DNA of 64,000 bases. Origin: Blastomyces gilchristii SLH14081 (Eukaryota > Ascomycota > Eurotiomycetes > Onygenales > Ajellomycetaceae). The notes beneath the pieces are model-generated. The model had not been told where the DNA came from and ran no database searches. It saw nothing but the letters and a program-made list of their open reading frames with translations. The stretch is taken from contig NW_003101655.1 in NCBI RefSeq assembly GCF_000003855.2, positions 1 to 64,000 of the forward strand. The letters run 5' to 3'. Position 1 is the first letter of the stretch. Each line of letters starts with the position of its first letter. This document shows positions 49,301 to 60,036 of the stretch, piece by piece. The translations under genes were made by a program, and so were the position numbers.

Positions 49301-49549
49301 TGCAATCTGAGTAATGACATCGTTGACGCTGGGGTTAACAATGATCCCAATGGGCTCCTCCAGGGCAATTTCGTTTTTTCGGAGTTGGGATGCTAGATGT
49401 ATGCTCCGGGAGCGAATTTCTGCGTAAGTCGAAATGCAATTGCCGTCGACAACTGCGGGTGCGTCAGGAGTTAGAAGTGCTTGACCTTCGAAAAGTTGAC
49501 CCAAGCCATCACCGCGTTGAACGAGGTGGTTATATTCGGAACCCATCAT
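46385..49549 (-). CDS. NRPS-like enzyme, adenylation-thiolation-reductase (A-T-R)
   Basis: 1054 aa in one exon; activates a carboxylic or amino acid, loads it on phosphopantetheine and would release it reductively. Adenylation domain about 15-520: HTSGTT (165-170), FDVSLVD, NAYGPTE (302-308), YRTGD (395-399), GRRDNQVKIRGFRIEL and the A10 lysine K506 (HDKVDRK). My hand-read specificity code is D-V-V-T-M-G-A-A-F-K, tentative. Thiolation domain about 540-610 with DDFFLLGGTSL (Ser568). Reductase about 645-1010: Rossmann motif GATGFVG (653-659), SSIS (781-784) and Tyr817. The lysine expected at Tyr+4 is Gln821 (YAQSQ, codon at 47087-47089), which is unusual for this SDR-type domain. There is no condensation domain. 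It shares a 547-bp divergent promoter with the NmrA-like gene. Confidence 0.93.
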   Translation of the reverse strand: MMGSEYNHLVQRGDGLGQLFEGQALLTPDAPAVVDGNCISTYAEIRSRSIHLASQLRKNEIALEEPIGIIVNPSVNDVITQIAVIYAGGSCVPLDPNLSDEQLESRLKRLNTRYLIVDCANENRLSGFHQLVVGDEKAENGMYCAEIPPDLPVSTSLEHRTHLIHTSGTTSEPKAVQILARSVLEVVYHFPFAPLDAEDAVAHVNSTSFDVSLVDVWAPLLRGARIVLVSKNILLDPFALADTVEKFQVTVMATTSAVLNLAAVVHPSAFSGLKMWMIGGEVAQPSAVKAILENGPPGQLINAYGPTECCAFALAHRVTLDDTKEGSISIGKPIGATSAFILDESLRPVKDGEVGELYLGGPGVSRGYVNNPQKNSEAFVEINGLMESATSKMFYRTGDFVSRGQSGQIFFVGRRDNQVKIRGFRIELEAVETALLKTDRFSDAAAFKVDTSGLGTGGTLVAYVVPSFHSTDTLVGVADRLKIMLPEYMIPRIELIDKLPLNSHDKVDRKKLVTMYLEKAQSQAVSLSKHQESMTTICRLQQLWCDTLGLGITNFEDHDDFFLLGGTSLQAAVLIHRIRSEFDIDISTLTLYDNSTLIGLAAVIDSFRKGTFIEKDERQLWLADAKLGEGISIPNKSPLNWRRDTEGRVFLTGATGFVGAFFLVQLLEMPDIHQVGCLVRASSVETGFMRLRKILEKYKLWNESLMAKLLILPGNLEDDNLGFSKERFEEITEWASAVFHFGARVNYIQPYSVHRAANVIGTLNILRLVSTGRPKTLHYVSSISCFGPTGMITGASKVSEDGPLLPHLDALSYDHGYAQSQWVVEYILQNLISRGFPVAIYRPGSVTGHTVSGVGNPDDFLCRLINTCFEIGCCPLLPGQRKDVVPVDYVCSAILHISSSNKNLGKAYHIVPHASEYVSVNDTFELIARCANQKMEALPYSEWVEKLASKPNSRLKPLQPMLQQKYYKGLTRWEMYENMPVYSTDNTERALEDYPGGLPCPPLDEKLVRLYLAQWEDDKSQASRSRAKRPRPADDGILATERVGVKQIRASTGS

Positions 49550-50096
49550 TAGGAGTGTTGAAAGCTAATTGAGGGTAGGAGATTTGCAATATGTTTGAAG
49601 AATGTCACAAGAAAGCTCCATCTACAATTTATTCTCTTTGAACAAACTTATATTTACCAGTCAGTAGAGATTCGGCGGAGAGCTTCCGGACTAGAGCTTG
49701 CCTTTTTTTTTCCTTTTTCCTTTTCCTTTTCTTTTTTTTTTCCCCTTGGTTACAAGCCAGCTACGCCTCGCTGCGAAGCAACATCCTATGTGTTTGGCTC
49801 ATAATTGAGTGGCTGTGACTGATCATCGTCCCTTGCTAATCATTTCAAGCCATTAACCCAATTTTTGAGAAATGGGAGTGTGTTGTCAAGATGTGAATCA
49901 AATTTGGATCCCGCCTAGGAGAGTAAATAAATCCATGTAAGTAGCCTTCCGTGCCGTCGGACTGCCGGAGATTGCTAAGGTGGGCCGGCTGAAAGAACAC
50001 GACTGATAAAGAGAGCATTTCTTGATAAAAAAAAAATTCCCTCCGTCGAACTCTCTGCAAGACTTCGATAACTTCATTCTATATCCAACGTACACG
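49550..50096. promoter_or_regulatory. divergent promoter, NRPS-like / NmrA-like
   Basis: 547 bp between two divergent starts. It contains a pyrimidine tract (49701-49744) and an inverted CGG-N7-CCG at 49676-49688, the type of site bound by Zn2Cys6 cluster regulators, plus CGG-N4-CCG at 49958-49967. Such short sites occur by chance, so the regulatory role is inference. No Zn2Cys6 regulator gene lies in the window. Confidence 0.45.
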
Positions 50097-51323
50097 ATGG
50101 CTTCTCCCGAAATCATAGCAGTGTTCGGTGCTACAGGTAACCAGGGTGGCTCTGTTGTCAGATCCCTTCTCGGGAACAAGGCCAATTTCCAAGTTCGCGC
50201 CATTACCCGCAATCCTGAATCAGAGAGAAGCAAGGCGCTGGTTGATCTTGGTGCTACAGTCGTCAGGGCTAATGGCTTCAATCCCGCTGAGATGGCCCAG
50301 GCATTTGGAGGTGCCTGGGGAGCATTCGTCAATATCAATTCGGATGACAAGGTAACCATCTAGATATCCATATATTTTCTTTTTTATTCCCTCCACCATT
50401 GCGGGGGCCAAATGCTTAGGGATTCGTCAGATTTTCACCGACTCAACCGCTCCCACTGAGTTTGACATGGGAAAGACCATTATCGATGGTGCTATTGAAG
50501 CGGGCGTGAAGCATATCGTCTTCAGCTCCGGTCCTCCTTGCACAGAAATGACCGGGGGGAAGGTCCGAATGAAAGCCATGGACAGTAAGCCACCCGCAGA
50601 TTTACCTTTCTGGTCCATCACTAATTGGCTCTGTGTGACGATCAGTGAAAAACAAGATCGAACATTACATTCGCTCAACTGGAAAGTTTTCCACTGCCTC
50701 ATTCATCTGCGCTGGGTGGTATTTGGAGAACTTCCTGTCGAAGGAAGTTGCCCCAGTCTTTGGTGGCTTTCCTCACTTCCCCGACCCAGAAGGGTACCTC
50801 ACGTTTAAGGCTCCGATGTGGGGAGGGATGGAGGACGTTCCATGGCTCAGCATGACCGACGATTACGGTGACATAATCCACGGCCTATTTTTGGAGCCCG
50901 AGAAGTGGGATGGTCATGTCATCCATGGAGTGAGCGATATTCGTAGCTTTGACGAATTGGTCGGAGCGTTCCAGCAAGGTATGTGTAGAAATTAGCATTG
51001 GTCCAATGCAGAAGCACAAAACGGGAAATAGCCTGCCGGCGGTTATTGACAAGATTTCAGTGACCGGGAAAAAATCCCGCTACGATCCTCTCATGCCATC
51101 CTGGGAAGCCTTCGATACGCATGGGATCCATGAGCTCGAAGATGCGAAATTGATGTTCGGGTTCACGCAGATCACTGGTGGACGATATTTTGGCGAGAAA
51201 GCCACCGAGTCCGATACAGCGGCGCAGCTGAAGGCGGCCGGAGCTTGTGCCAGGGGTCAAGAGGGGCCAGATCTTCAGTTGATCAGTGCTGAAGAATGGT
51301 TCAAACGACGTTTTACCGTTTGA
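50097..51323 (+). CDS. NmrA-like NAD(P)-binding protein
   Basis: 334 aa, an atypical short-chain dehydrogenase of the NmrA/HSCARG family, either a redox sensor or a reductase. Exons 50097-50351, 50431-50584, 50646-50978 and 51061-51323; all joins restore family sequence (NINSDDK|IFTDSTAPTEFD; AMD|MKNKIEHYIR; FQQ|VTGKKSRYDP). The N-terminus has the dinucleotide motif FGATGNQGGSVVRSLL. Later blocks FSTASFICAGWYLENFL and WEAFDTHGIHELEDAKLMFG are typical of fungal NmrA-like proteins. The start at 50097 is chosen over an upstream in-frame Met because it begins directly with the strand before the glycine motif. The initial AG at 50418-50419 is rejected as acceptor because it breaks the frame. Members are frequent in fungal metabolite clusters, so a tailoring reductase is plausible; not proven. 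Confidence 0.9.
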
Positions 51324-52105
51324 GGAACTTCCTGAATGATGAGGCTGGGAACTGGAACCTGCATGAGGATACGATGATGATTTGTTCGAGAAAGGCCCAT
51401 GCCGCGAAAGTCTTAGTTTATTGGTTCACTAGTATTTTTGCATTTGCTCTTCGCTCGATTTTAGCCTATCGGTTTAGCTATATGCAGTTGGAATTGAAAC
51501 GGTCTGGAACAACTCAATTGTTCAGCTCTGCACATCTTCTGCACAGTACATCGCATTTAGATCACTCCGAAAAAAGTGATATTTCAGACCGCTTAGTTGT
51601 CCGATGCCGTCGAACTATTGTATCGATCCAAAATATATTATATGTTCTGGTACGGACTAATGTTCGTTTAAATGTTCGTTTAGGGCATCGCTCTCTTCCT
51701 CTGGTCACTCATCAATTAAGCTTGGTGGCTGCGCTGAACCTGTGCACTAAGTAGCGGAGTACATAACTTTCACCCTGCTTTCCCCTCGATTCCTGTTTTG
51801 CAGCCCCCCTTGGGAGAATGGAAAATCGCAAAAATGGGCGATGAATCTCTGCATGGTATCCACAACATGAAGTCCTTACAATCAGCATCCCAATTTTGGG
51901 AGCGCGTTGTGGTACAAAAGTAGAAATAGCCCGATCGGATCTGAGCCGGGAGGCGTTCGGAGCAGGAAAGCATCTTCCAGAATGCAAGATAGACTGCCAG
52001 GCTCTCGAAGGGTATATGTTGTAATGCATATGCTTCTCTCCTTGTTACAATTTCGGCCAAATACACCATTTCGTTTTTGACTTCCACCAGGATATCGCCG
52101 CAAGA
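51324..52105. other. intergenic region between NmrA-like and sulfotransferase-like genes
   Basis: 782 bp with no supported gene. Overlapping short frames on both strands lack domains. It includes GCGGAGTA near 51753, a near match to the motif common in the island. Confidence 0.55.
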
Positions 52106-52956
52106 ATGTCGAGATTAATTGACAGAGAAGAGAACAAGAGGAAACGGCCTATGAAGGTCATTGTCGCGGGACTATGCAGGACAGGAACGATGTGTAAGTC
52201 ATTTCATCGATCTTGATCTCATTGTAACTGAATAGCTGATGTGCTTTAATAGCAATGAACATCGCTCTTCGCCAGCTGGGCTTTACAACCTGCCATTTGA
52301 CTGAGCAAATGGATGATCCGAAGCGATATTTCACACTCTGGACTGAAGCAATGAACTGCAATTTCTTCAACAAAGGCCGTCCCTATGGTCGTGACGAATT
52401 TGACCGTCTCTTGGGCGAATACGATGCCTGCCTCGACATGCCCTGTTGCCTCTTCTGGAACGAGTTACACCAGGCTTACCCGGACGCCAAAATCATTCTC
52501 ACCAACCGCAGCGTCGATTCCTGGATGAATTCGATGCATAAAACGATTTTCCCGTATATCCAGCGCTGGCACACGCAGGCCTTGAAGCTCCTTGATTCTG
52601 ATATGACCCGCCCGGTCGTGGTTATGATGGAGACGTCTTTCAAGGTACTTTGCAACAACGACTATGGAGAACGATGCCGACAGGCCTACATAGATCACTA
52701 TGAGAAGGTCAGGAGTACTATTCCCAAAGATCAACTTCTTGATTTTAATTTTGGCGATGGATGGGAGCCGCTTTGTGAATTTCTGGGAGTTCCTGTCCCG
52801 GATGGTTCGTTTCCCAAAACAAATTCCGCCGATATGTTTAACGCCAACGTGGAGGCAGAATTTTGGAATACTGTATGGGGGTCGGCAAAGTCAGTTGGCA
52901 CCTATGTGATACCCGCTGCTGCAATTTCCGCCGGAGTTTGGTTATGGGCTGCTTGA
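52106..52956 (+). CDS. P-loop sulfotransferase-like protein with C-terminal hydrophobic segment
   Basis: 263 aa from exons 52106-52193 and 52253-52956 (GTAAGT...TAG). The P-loop-like PAPS-binding motif VIVAGLCRTGTMSMNIAL spans the splice junction (residues about 19-36), followed by the family's LGFTTCHLTEQM and DEFDRLLGEYDACLDMPCCLFWNEL, then ILTNRSVDSWMNSM (3'-phosphate-binding region) and LLDFNFGDGWEPLCEFLGVPVP. This is the fungal P-loop/sulfotransferase family found in many Ascomycota, whose substrates are largely unknown. The final about 20 residues (YVIPAAAISAGVWLWAA) are hydrophobic and could be a membrane anchor. Its place between the NmrA-like and monooxygenase genes, all on plus, suggests a tailoring role. 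Confidence 0.85.
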
Positions 52957-53912
52957 ACAACGTATCTACTGTAGCACTATGTATCATTCAGTTTCTCAAA
53001 TTCAAATTCCAACATCTCAATGTGTTCCAGGATATCAGCTGTTTGGGGAAATGCTGAGCGAAATCATAATATTTAGTGAGCCAGTCCACTTTGTTTTTTG
53101 GTCCAGTATGCTGTAATATGGTCAAAACTACGCCCTGCAGCCTGATGATGAAGCTGCGTTTATTTGCCTTTGATTTCCGGATTAGCATCCCCTGTAAGTT
53201 AGCCTCAATGTAAATTTGTGTGCGCGAATGGGATCTTGATAATCCCTGACCCTGAAAAAGAGCTGAAACTCTTTGGTAGAGCCAAAATTCACCAAGGGGC
53301 CCCATTTGCAGGCCTCCCTGTCGTTTGTTGCGAGAGGGCGCGCTTTTCGGATGACCTGCAGATTCATGCAAAAGCCAACTAACTAATCACATCTGACGAA
53401 AAACCAAAAATTGCGCCTTAGATGCATGTGTGCCCTTCGAGCCGGGTCACTTACTCTTTGAGGCGTGAATACCTTTCTTCAAGGGCCGTATGGAGTACAT
53501 TTCTCACGGAATAACGTAACCTCTACTAGTGCTAGTGGAGAGAGTGTGTCTAATAGTTACCTGTATCAGTTGTGGGGAAAGACGGCGGAAATGCCCCCCT
53601 ATTCCACTTGTATGTCACTGTACGGACTACAGTACACATCATACCCAGTTTTAATAATAATAGCGAGTTCCTGATCCATGCAGGATATAACCAGCAGATC
53701 GGCCTTTTAATCACATCTACGCCAAAACAAACGGTTGTGTACTCCGTACTCTAACAGCCTTTGCGTGAGTTATTCGTTTCCATAAAGTTCCTTTCCCAAT
53801 AGGGAAATCTTTATATTCTGCACTGTCCGTGATTAGAAGCGCAAGAATAACTTTATTTCTTGAAGTTATATCATTCAGTTCTCCTTGATAAACATAACTC
53901 CTCCGACCGAAA
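52957..53912. other. intergenic region upstream of the monooxygenase
   Basis: 956 bp without a supported gene. One TACTCCGTA copy at 53740. Confidence 0.55.
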
Positions 53913-55988
53913 ATGAAGCCCTTCACAGAAGAGGAAACGATCAAGCATCAAGCGACGCTCAACGAAACAATTGCTCAACCGCTCCCTCGACAGACTCCTT
54001 TGCCCACTGTACCGCAGGATGATGTTGAGACATATGAAGTGGTCATTGCTGGTGTACGTAACAAACTCAAGGGCATGCGGCAGTATCAAATTCATTTCAT
54101 TAACTTCCACTCCTAGGCGGGGCCAGCGGGCCTTCTCCTAAACCTTCTACTCGCACGCTACGGGCTTCCAGACTCTTCCCGCTTATGTATTGACTCGAGT
54201 CCATCGGCACTCAAAGTTGGACATGCGGATGCGATGATGCAACGGACTTTGGAAGTCTTTAGGAGCTTAGATATAGCTGATGAGATCTGGAATCAGGGGC
54301 TGCGTGCCTACGAATTCACCAGGTGGATTAAGGATCCCAGCGCTCCCACGGGCTTCATTCGGCAGTTCTCGCAATACACCAGCCAGATCAAGGGGCGGTA
54401 TAAACCGGCTATGCTGTTGATATCACAGGGGAGGATTGAACGAATTCTCCATGATAATCTCAAAAAATATTCAAAAAGGGGGGTCGTTTGGAACTGCCGG
54501 ATTGTGGATGTCCAGATTGAAAATGGTGTAGAGTCTGATTTTCCAGTGAAGGCAACCCTTGAGCTAAATGGCGAGAAACGCAAAGTTAGAACAAAGTATC
54601 TAATTGGAGCAGACGGGGCTCATTCTGTCGTAAGACAATCGATTGGCATAAACCAAACCGGAGGCTCGATTGGCGATATTTGGGGTGCTATTGATATGGT
54701 GGTTGACACCGATTTCCCGGATATTCGAAGACCTGTTCATCTAACGTCTACCAACCGCATTGTTTCGATAATTCCCCGCGAAAGGAAGAATGATGGAGAA
54801 TACCTAACCCGGATATACGTGCCATTTGCTGACGATGATCCTATCGAGCCGGGCAGCTCTGCGCCTGTGGTGAACACCGAGGAATCCCAGCGTGCAAGAA
54901 GAGCCAAGGTTACTCCGGAGCTCATTTTGCAACGCACAAGAGACTTATTCCATCCATATTATATCCGGCCTAAGCAGGACATTGAGTGGTGGACAGCATA
55001 TCAAGTGGGGAGGCGGGTAGCCGAACGTCTCGTCGAGAAAGACAAGGCTGGAAATTCACGCGTTTTCCTTGTAGGAGATGGTTCGTACAATCCTTTCATA
55101 GTATTCCCTTGCCAGATTGATGAGAGGACGAAACAGTGCTAACAGCCTGTTACTTAAGCATGTCATACCCACTCTCCAGCTATGGGACAAGGGATGAATG
55201 TTGCCCTAATGGACAGCTACGATCTATCTTGGAAGCTCATGTACGCAATCAACGGATTGACTCCAGAGCCGGAAAAGCTTCTAGATACATTTTCCCACGA
55301 CCGCCTGAAAAATGCCAAGAAGCTTGTCGATTATGACCGCGACTGGTATGAAGGCCGGTACATGATTGAATCAGAGGACAGTGTCAAGGCGGATAATTTT
55401 CTAGAACTGGAGTTGCTTGCTTTCATGGTTGGTGCCATTGAATATGATGAAGGATTCCTAGTTGACGAGAAGACCGGGACCTCGGACGGGCCGATTAACA
55501 GTTCCAACTTCTTAAATGGAGTTTTGAGGGAGGGACGCCGGTTCGGAGATGGGATTATTACGAGGTTTGCAGATGGTGATATCAGACATTCACAGGACGA
55601 GTTTCCCTCAGACGGACGCTTCCGCATACTTGTCTTTGCATCCGACGATCTTCTCAAAAATCCAGACGGGAACTCTGCATCTTCGCTTAACGAAATCTGT
55701 CAAGAAATACTGCCCTCGTTTGTTCCAAAAACGGTAGAGCTAGTGGTTTTCGTGCCGTTTAACTCCTTTTCTTTTGAATGGGCAGATATTCCGCCAGCTG
55801 TCAAACGGGAAGCTGAAATGCGTATGCATTATCTTGATCCAGAAGGATATTCCGCCTATGGCGTTGACATGAAGTTGGGTGCAGTCGCTGTGGTTCGGCC
55901 AGACGGGTATGTGGGAACTATCGCGAGACTGGACGACACGCAAAAGATCGATAGCTATTTGAAGCGATGTTTGTGGACAGTTACATAG
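53913..55988 (+). CDS. FAD-dependent phenol 2-monooxygenase-like protein
   Basis: 644 aa aromatic hydroxylase from exons 53913-54053, 54117-55080 and 55159-55988. FAD-binding GxGxxG is split by intron 1 (VIAG|AGPAGLLLNLLL, residues about 44-59); the DG motif LIGADGAHSVVRQ is at about 210-221; the GD motif is split by intron 2 (FLVGD|ACHTHSPAMGQGMN, about 364-381). The C-terminal third (from about 450) matches the thioredoxin-like dimerisation domain of phenol hydroxylases (GRRFGDGI, then a long alpha/beta region). Intron 2 has the non-consensus donor GTTCGT and acceptor AAG, but its removal reconstructs the conserved motif exactly. It uses NADPH and O2 to hydroxylate a phenolic ring; the substrate is probably a cluster intermediate. 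Confidence 0.92.
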
Positions 55989-56758
55989 GTGGTCTTTCCA
56001 ATTGGCTTCCAATAATTGTTAATAATGGACATGATTTTGCATTTCCTCCCTACTCGTTTCGCGCAGAAAGAAATATCATCTAGGGCTCAATCGTAACCTA
56101 ACTTAGCTAGTTACCCGATTCGGAACTTAGTAAGCAGAATAGCCCTAGTTAACTAATTAGTTACCTAGTTAATTAACCCTAATTGTTTTGCGACCTCAGC
56201 GTCAATTCAAACCAACATTCAATCTGTCCGGCTGGGACTGCAATTACCATACCAAGTCATGTCATGTTAATTGGTGAAGGGAGTCGGATTATTTGGTTCA
56301 TAGGCCGAAATTCCAAAAATGAAGTCGGTGTCCGAGGTACTTTGTAGACGTATCAATGCGCGCCACGATGAAGATAACGTTAAACATAATTTCGCTGCTC
56401 ACCATGTTAGCCACGGTGAACTCCCAATTTTGAGTAAGTTATGGAGCCACTAATCAGCCAGCCATTGCTCGGAGAACCAACCGAAACTCTGCAGGATCGG
56501 CATTTCCAGGTAAGCTCCATTCTTCCCCAAGTCTGAATTGTATTTGACCATCTTGGCAGGGAGCGAGGGGAGTAGTACACTCTGGATCACGGCGCGGCAT
56601 GCTGGACAAATGTCGGCATCTACTATGCGTAGTACCAAGCGGTATTTCCCTCCTGTGTCATTGAACTTTCTTTTTTGTTTAATATAAACCGCTTCAATTT
56701 ACACCGGCGAAGGCGATATCCCTTCAAACTGGCCTAATATCACGGACGCGACACGATA
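55989..56758. other. intergenic region upstream of the MFS gene
   Basis: 770 bp. A run of TTAGTTA/TAACTAA-like words at about 56095-56190 gives local palindromic character. A minus-strand 62-codon frame (56450-56638) has no recognised domain. Confidence 0.5.
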
Positions 56759-58519
56759 ATGTCTGATCAGTCTGGCCAGAGGAACGGCGAGAATGAAACA
56801 ACTCCCTTAATCAGACAAAACATTACCTCTAATGGGAAGTTAACGGGCACGAGCAATGGCTGTGAACCAAAAAGTTTCCTTAAAGCGAGCGTCTGTGCCG
56901 ACGACGACAACATACACGACACCCACTTCATCGACATTACTCCCTCCAAGTTCTGGGTGATATTCGGAAGCCTCTTGCTCTCTATCGTTCTATCCTTTTT
57001 TGACGGCTCTCTTTTAGAATCCATCCATCCCGTCATCTCGTCGCATTTCCATGTTGCGAACTCAGCATCCTGGCTATCTACGGGGTTCCTCTTAACCTGT
57101 ACGGTGTTTCAACCGATCATTGGTCAGATATCCGATATATTTGGCAGACGCGTTCCTTACCTTGTTTCCATTACGATATTCTTCATATCCACGGCCTGGT
57201 GCGGGACAGCATGGAGTTTCAGCAGCTTCCTTTGCGCACGACTACTTTGCGGTGTTGGTGCGAGCGGAATCATCGCTCTGGGGTCCATTATCTGTTCGGA
57301 TTTGATCTATATTGAGCACAGAGGGATGTACCAGTCTTACCTCAGTCTTGCGTACGGCCTTGGGAACTGCCTTGGACTGGCATTCGGGGGGTTGATAGTT
57401 GATACCCTCGGCTGGAGAGCAGCGTTTGGAATACAACTACCTTTGCTCTGTGTACTGTTCGCCGCGGCATATTTTACGTTGCCTTCAAACCTGGGTCCCC
57501 AGTTAGCACGCGAACGCAACATTAACATCCGACAAGCACTTGGAACGATAGACATTGCTGGTTCCTTTTGCCTTGTCCTTGGTGTCACAGCTCTGATGCT
57601 GGGACTGAATTTAGGCGGCAATGTTTTCCCCTGGAGACATCCGCTTGTTATCTCTTCATTGATCGTATTTTGCTTGGTTTCAGTTCCCTTCATCAAAGTT
57701 GAACGCTTGTCCTCCAACCCTGCTATCCCATTGCCGCTCCTATCAAAAGGCCCGCATGCGAATTTAATGCTCGGGAACTTCCTTGCTGGTATCTCTATTA
57801 ACACAATCTTGTTCAACGCACCTCTTTTCTTTCAGGCAGTCAAGTTGGAGTCACCGACGAGCTCGGGGCTCCGTCTACTTCCCGCATCTGTTGGGTTAAT
57901 GATTTCCAGCCTCTTAACCGGTATCCTTATGGCAAGAACCCGTCGACTGAAGCCGATTCTCCTTCTAGGGGTATTTTGGCTGATTGGCAGCTCTGCCTGC
58001 TCCGGGATTCTCAGTGTCAACGCCCCAGATTGGGTTTCCGTGCTCATTATTGCAATGGCGGCCTTTAGCCAGGGCGCGTTGTATCCGCCCACCATGATGG
58101 GAGTACTGTCGACCAGCGCCCAGGAGGACCAGGCTGTTATCACCACAACTCTTTCCCTACTCCGTTCTCTAGGGTGGGTGATGGGCGTGGCAGTCAGCAG
58201 CTTGATTTTCCAAAACGCTCTGGGTGCGTTCCTCCGCCAAACTGTTACCGGCCATGATAAAGCGGATATAATTCTCCGTGTTCGAAAGTCTATTAAAGAA
58301 ATCGCTCAATTGGATACGATCCATAAAGCCCAGGGTACGTCTTCTCCTCAAATAAATCCAATCCCTGAGGATAGATATTATTAACTCATATCGTCAATAG
58401 TTGTCAGCGCCTATGAAATGGCACTTCGTGTAACCTTCTTGTCGAGCGTACTCTGGGGGGTCCTTGTACTTGCGCTCACCGTTCCTGTCAAATTACCCCG
58501 ACTGGGACACAAAAAGTGA
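56759..58519 (+). CDS. MFS drug-resistance-type exporter
   Basis: 564 aa from exons 56759-58334 and 58401-58519; the first exon's apparent read-through stop at 58384 lies inside the intron (GTACGT...TAG). The N-terminal about 65 residues are cytosolic (ETTPLIRQN), followed by membrane spans beginning SKFWVIFGSLLLSIVLSFFD. Loop 2-3 carries GQISDIFGRRVPY (MFS motif A), and GLGNCLGLAFGGLIVDTLGWR carries the antiporter motif C pattern. The last span (FLSSVLWGVLVLALTVPV) is encoded by exon 2, so the gene is complete. The span count suggests the 14-TM DHA2-like group (Fnx1/Vba type). Its likely role is export of the cluster product or self-protection. Confidence 0.92.
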
Positions 58520-60036
58520 TTTTTCAGCCCGACTTTTCTTCGCAGCCTGTGCATTTTAAATTCCCTATATACTCAATATGATTTAGCTAGCGAGATCTTC
58601 TTGCCTTGCACCTTTCGCTTGAAGGGCCCTTAATTGTATAGACTAGGGAGAAACCACTCTAGATTTTATGTAGAGTTTCATTATTGACTTGGAGAGAAAT
58701 GAAAATATTCCTCATCTACGCCCAGGCAAAGTGTCCACCTCTCTCAATTCCATTGTACCATGTCTGTCCTCACAGTGATACTCAGGGAGTGTTCGGTTGC
58801 CTGTTTAACCTCATGTAGGCTCTTATAAAAGACTCACTTGCATAATCTTGCACACTGTATTTAAATTACCTGAACAAAAAAGGCCTTGTGTTCAGTCTGT
58901 CATTCTTATATCTCTTTTTCTTCTTCATTTACATGTGATTAGAGTTCAACAGTGGAATTAGACTGGATAGTGAAGAGTTATAACTGAAATAGACAAGATG
59001 AGGGATGTGCAAAGCTGTCAGTATCTGAGTCATTTTCATGGAAAGGCATAGTAGTGGGGTAGATCATATTTCTTGCTTAAATATGCTAGCTGCGTGTAGG
59101 TTTTATGAGTTTTGCCTCAAAATATAGATTCATTCCATTAGCGTGAGGTCCAGAACAACACGTCCTGTGCAACACAAAGTCGTCTCTTTTAGGACCCCTA
59201 CATGAGGTTATCCAGTTCAATCAAGTTGCGCACTTTTTTTGGACTGCATTCGGCACTGGTATCGCCAGCGGTTACGAACCCGCCCGGGAATATTTTCTTT
59301 GCCAGAATCCAAGACAAGCTATGGCGTACAGCAATGATCTGACAACCCTCCCATCACACTGCAGAGATGTGTGCTGTAGCTCTTCTGAAAATATCGCCCA
59401 CGCAAACTAGTGCGGACGAGAATCTGAAGAGCGGCCTAGCCCATTGAAATACGCATACTCCGTATACTATGCGTAGCTGCGAGTGAGAGCCCCTGCGGTT
59501 CTCTTTGCAACACGCTGAAATTTGAGACTGGGCGGGGCAGCAAAGCTATGAAAATTAGGAGTGGCTCAGCTGGAAGCACTGAGTGCTAATCACAGCAGCA
59601 CTGAATTTTATGATTTTCACCATTCGATGAAATACAGCTATATGCTCAACTACCTGAGCGGAAAAGTTTGCTGAATGAGTATGGGAAAGTGGTGGATGAT
59701 CGCACGACCCCAATAGCTTCAAGCTCGAAAATATGAAGGATAAGGATAAAAAGAGATATTCTGCTGGTTGTGCCCATCGCTCCGCATTAGCAGTTATTAA
59801 TATATCAATTCAGGCAAATGCTAGATCCTTGAATCAGCTAGTATCTTTACATCCCCCCTCCCCCCATGGTTGATTGACTAGCGGGCAGTGTGACCAGTCA
59901 CGTCGCCCTGGTACATATACATTTTAATGCGTTGATGAGCTGCAGATTATACCGAAGTATTCATTTCCATCCATAAATAGGGAATCAGCTCTATATCCCA
60001 TTCATTTCCTCCAAAAGACCATCCACAACCGCGAAA
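58520..60036. other. intergenic region with inverted repeat
   Basis: 1.5 kb. Inverted copies of AACCTCATGTAGG with a near-matching extension (TATAAAAGA / TCTTTTAGGA) lie at about 58806 and 59210. One TACTCCGTA at 59456. A degenerate A-box-like GTGGCTCAGCTGG occurs near 59570. No supported gene. Confidence 0.5.
59972..59979 (+). promoter_or_regulatory. TATA-like box upstream of the methyltransferase
   Basis: CATAAATA followed by GGG, 58 bp before the ATG at 60037. The position is reasonable for a fungal core promoter; functional use not shown. Confidence 0.4.

Noticed and set aside
59560..59615. tRNA-like GTGGCTCAGCTGG...TGCTAATCA sequence
   Set aside because: A-box-like only; no B box or closing acceptor stem, so neither a tRNA nor a clear SINE.
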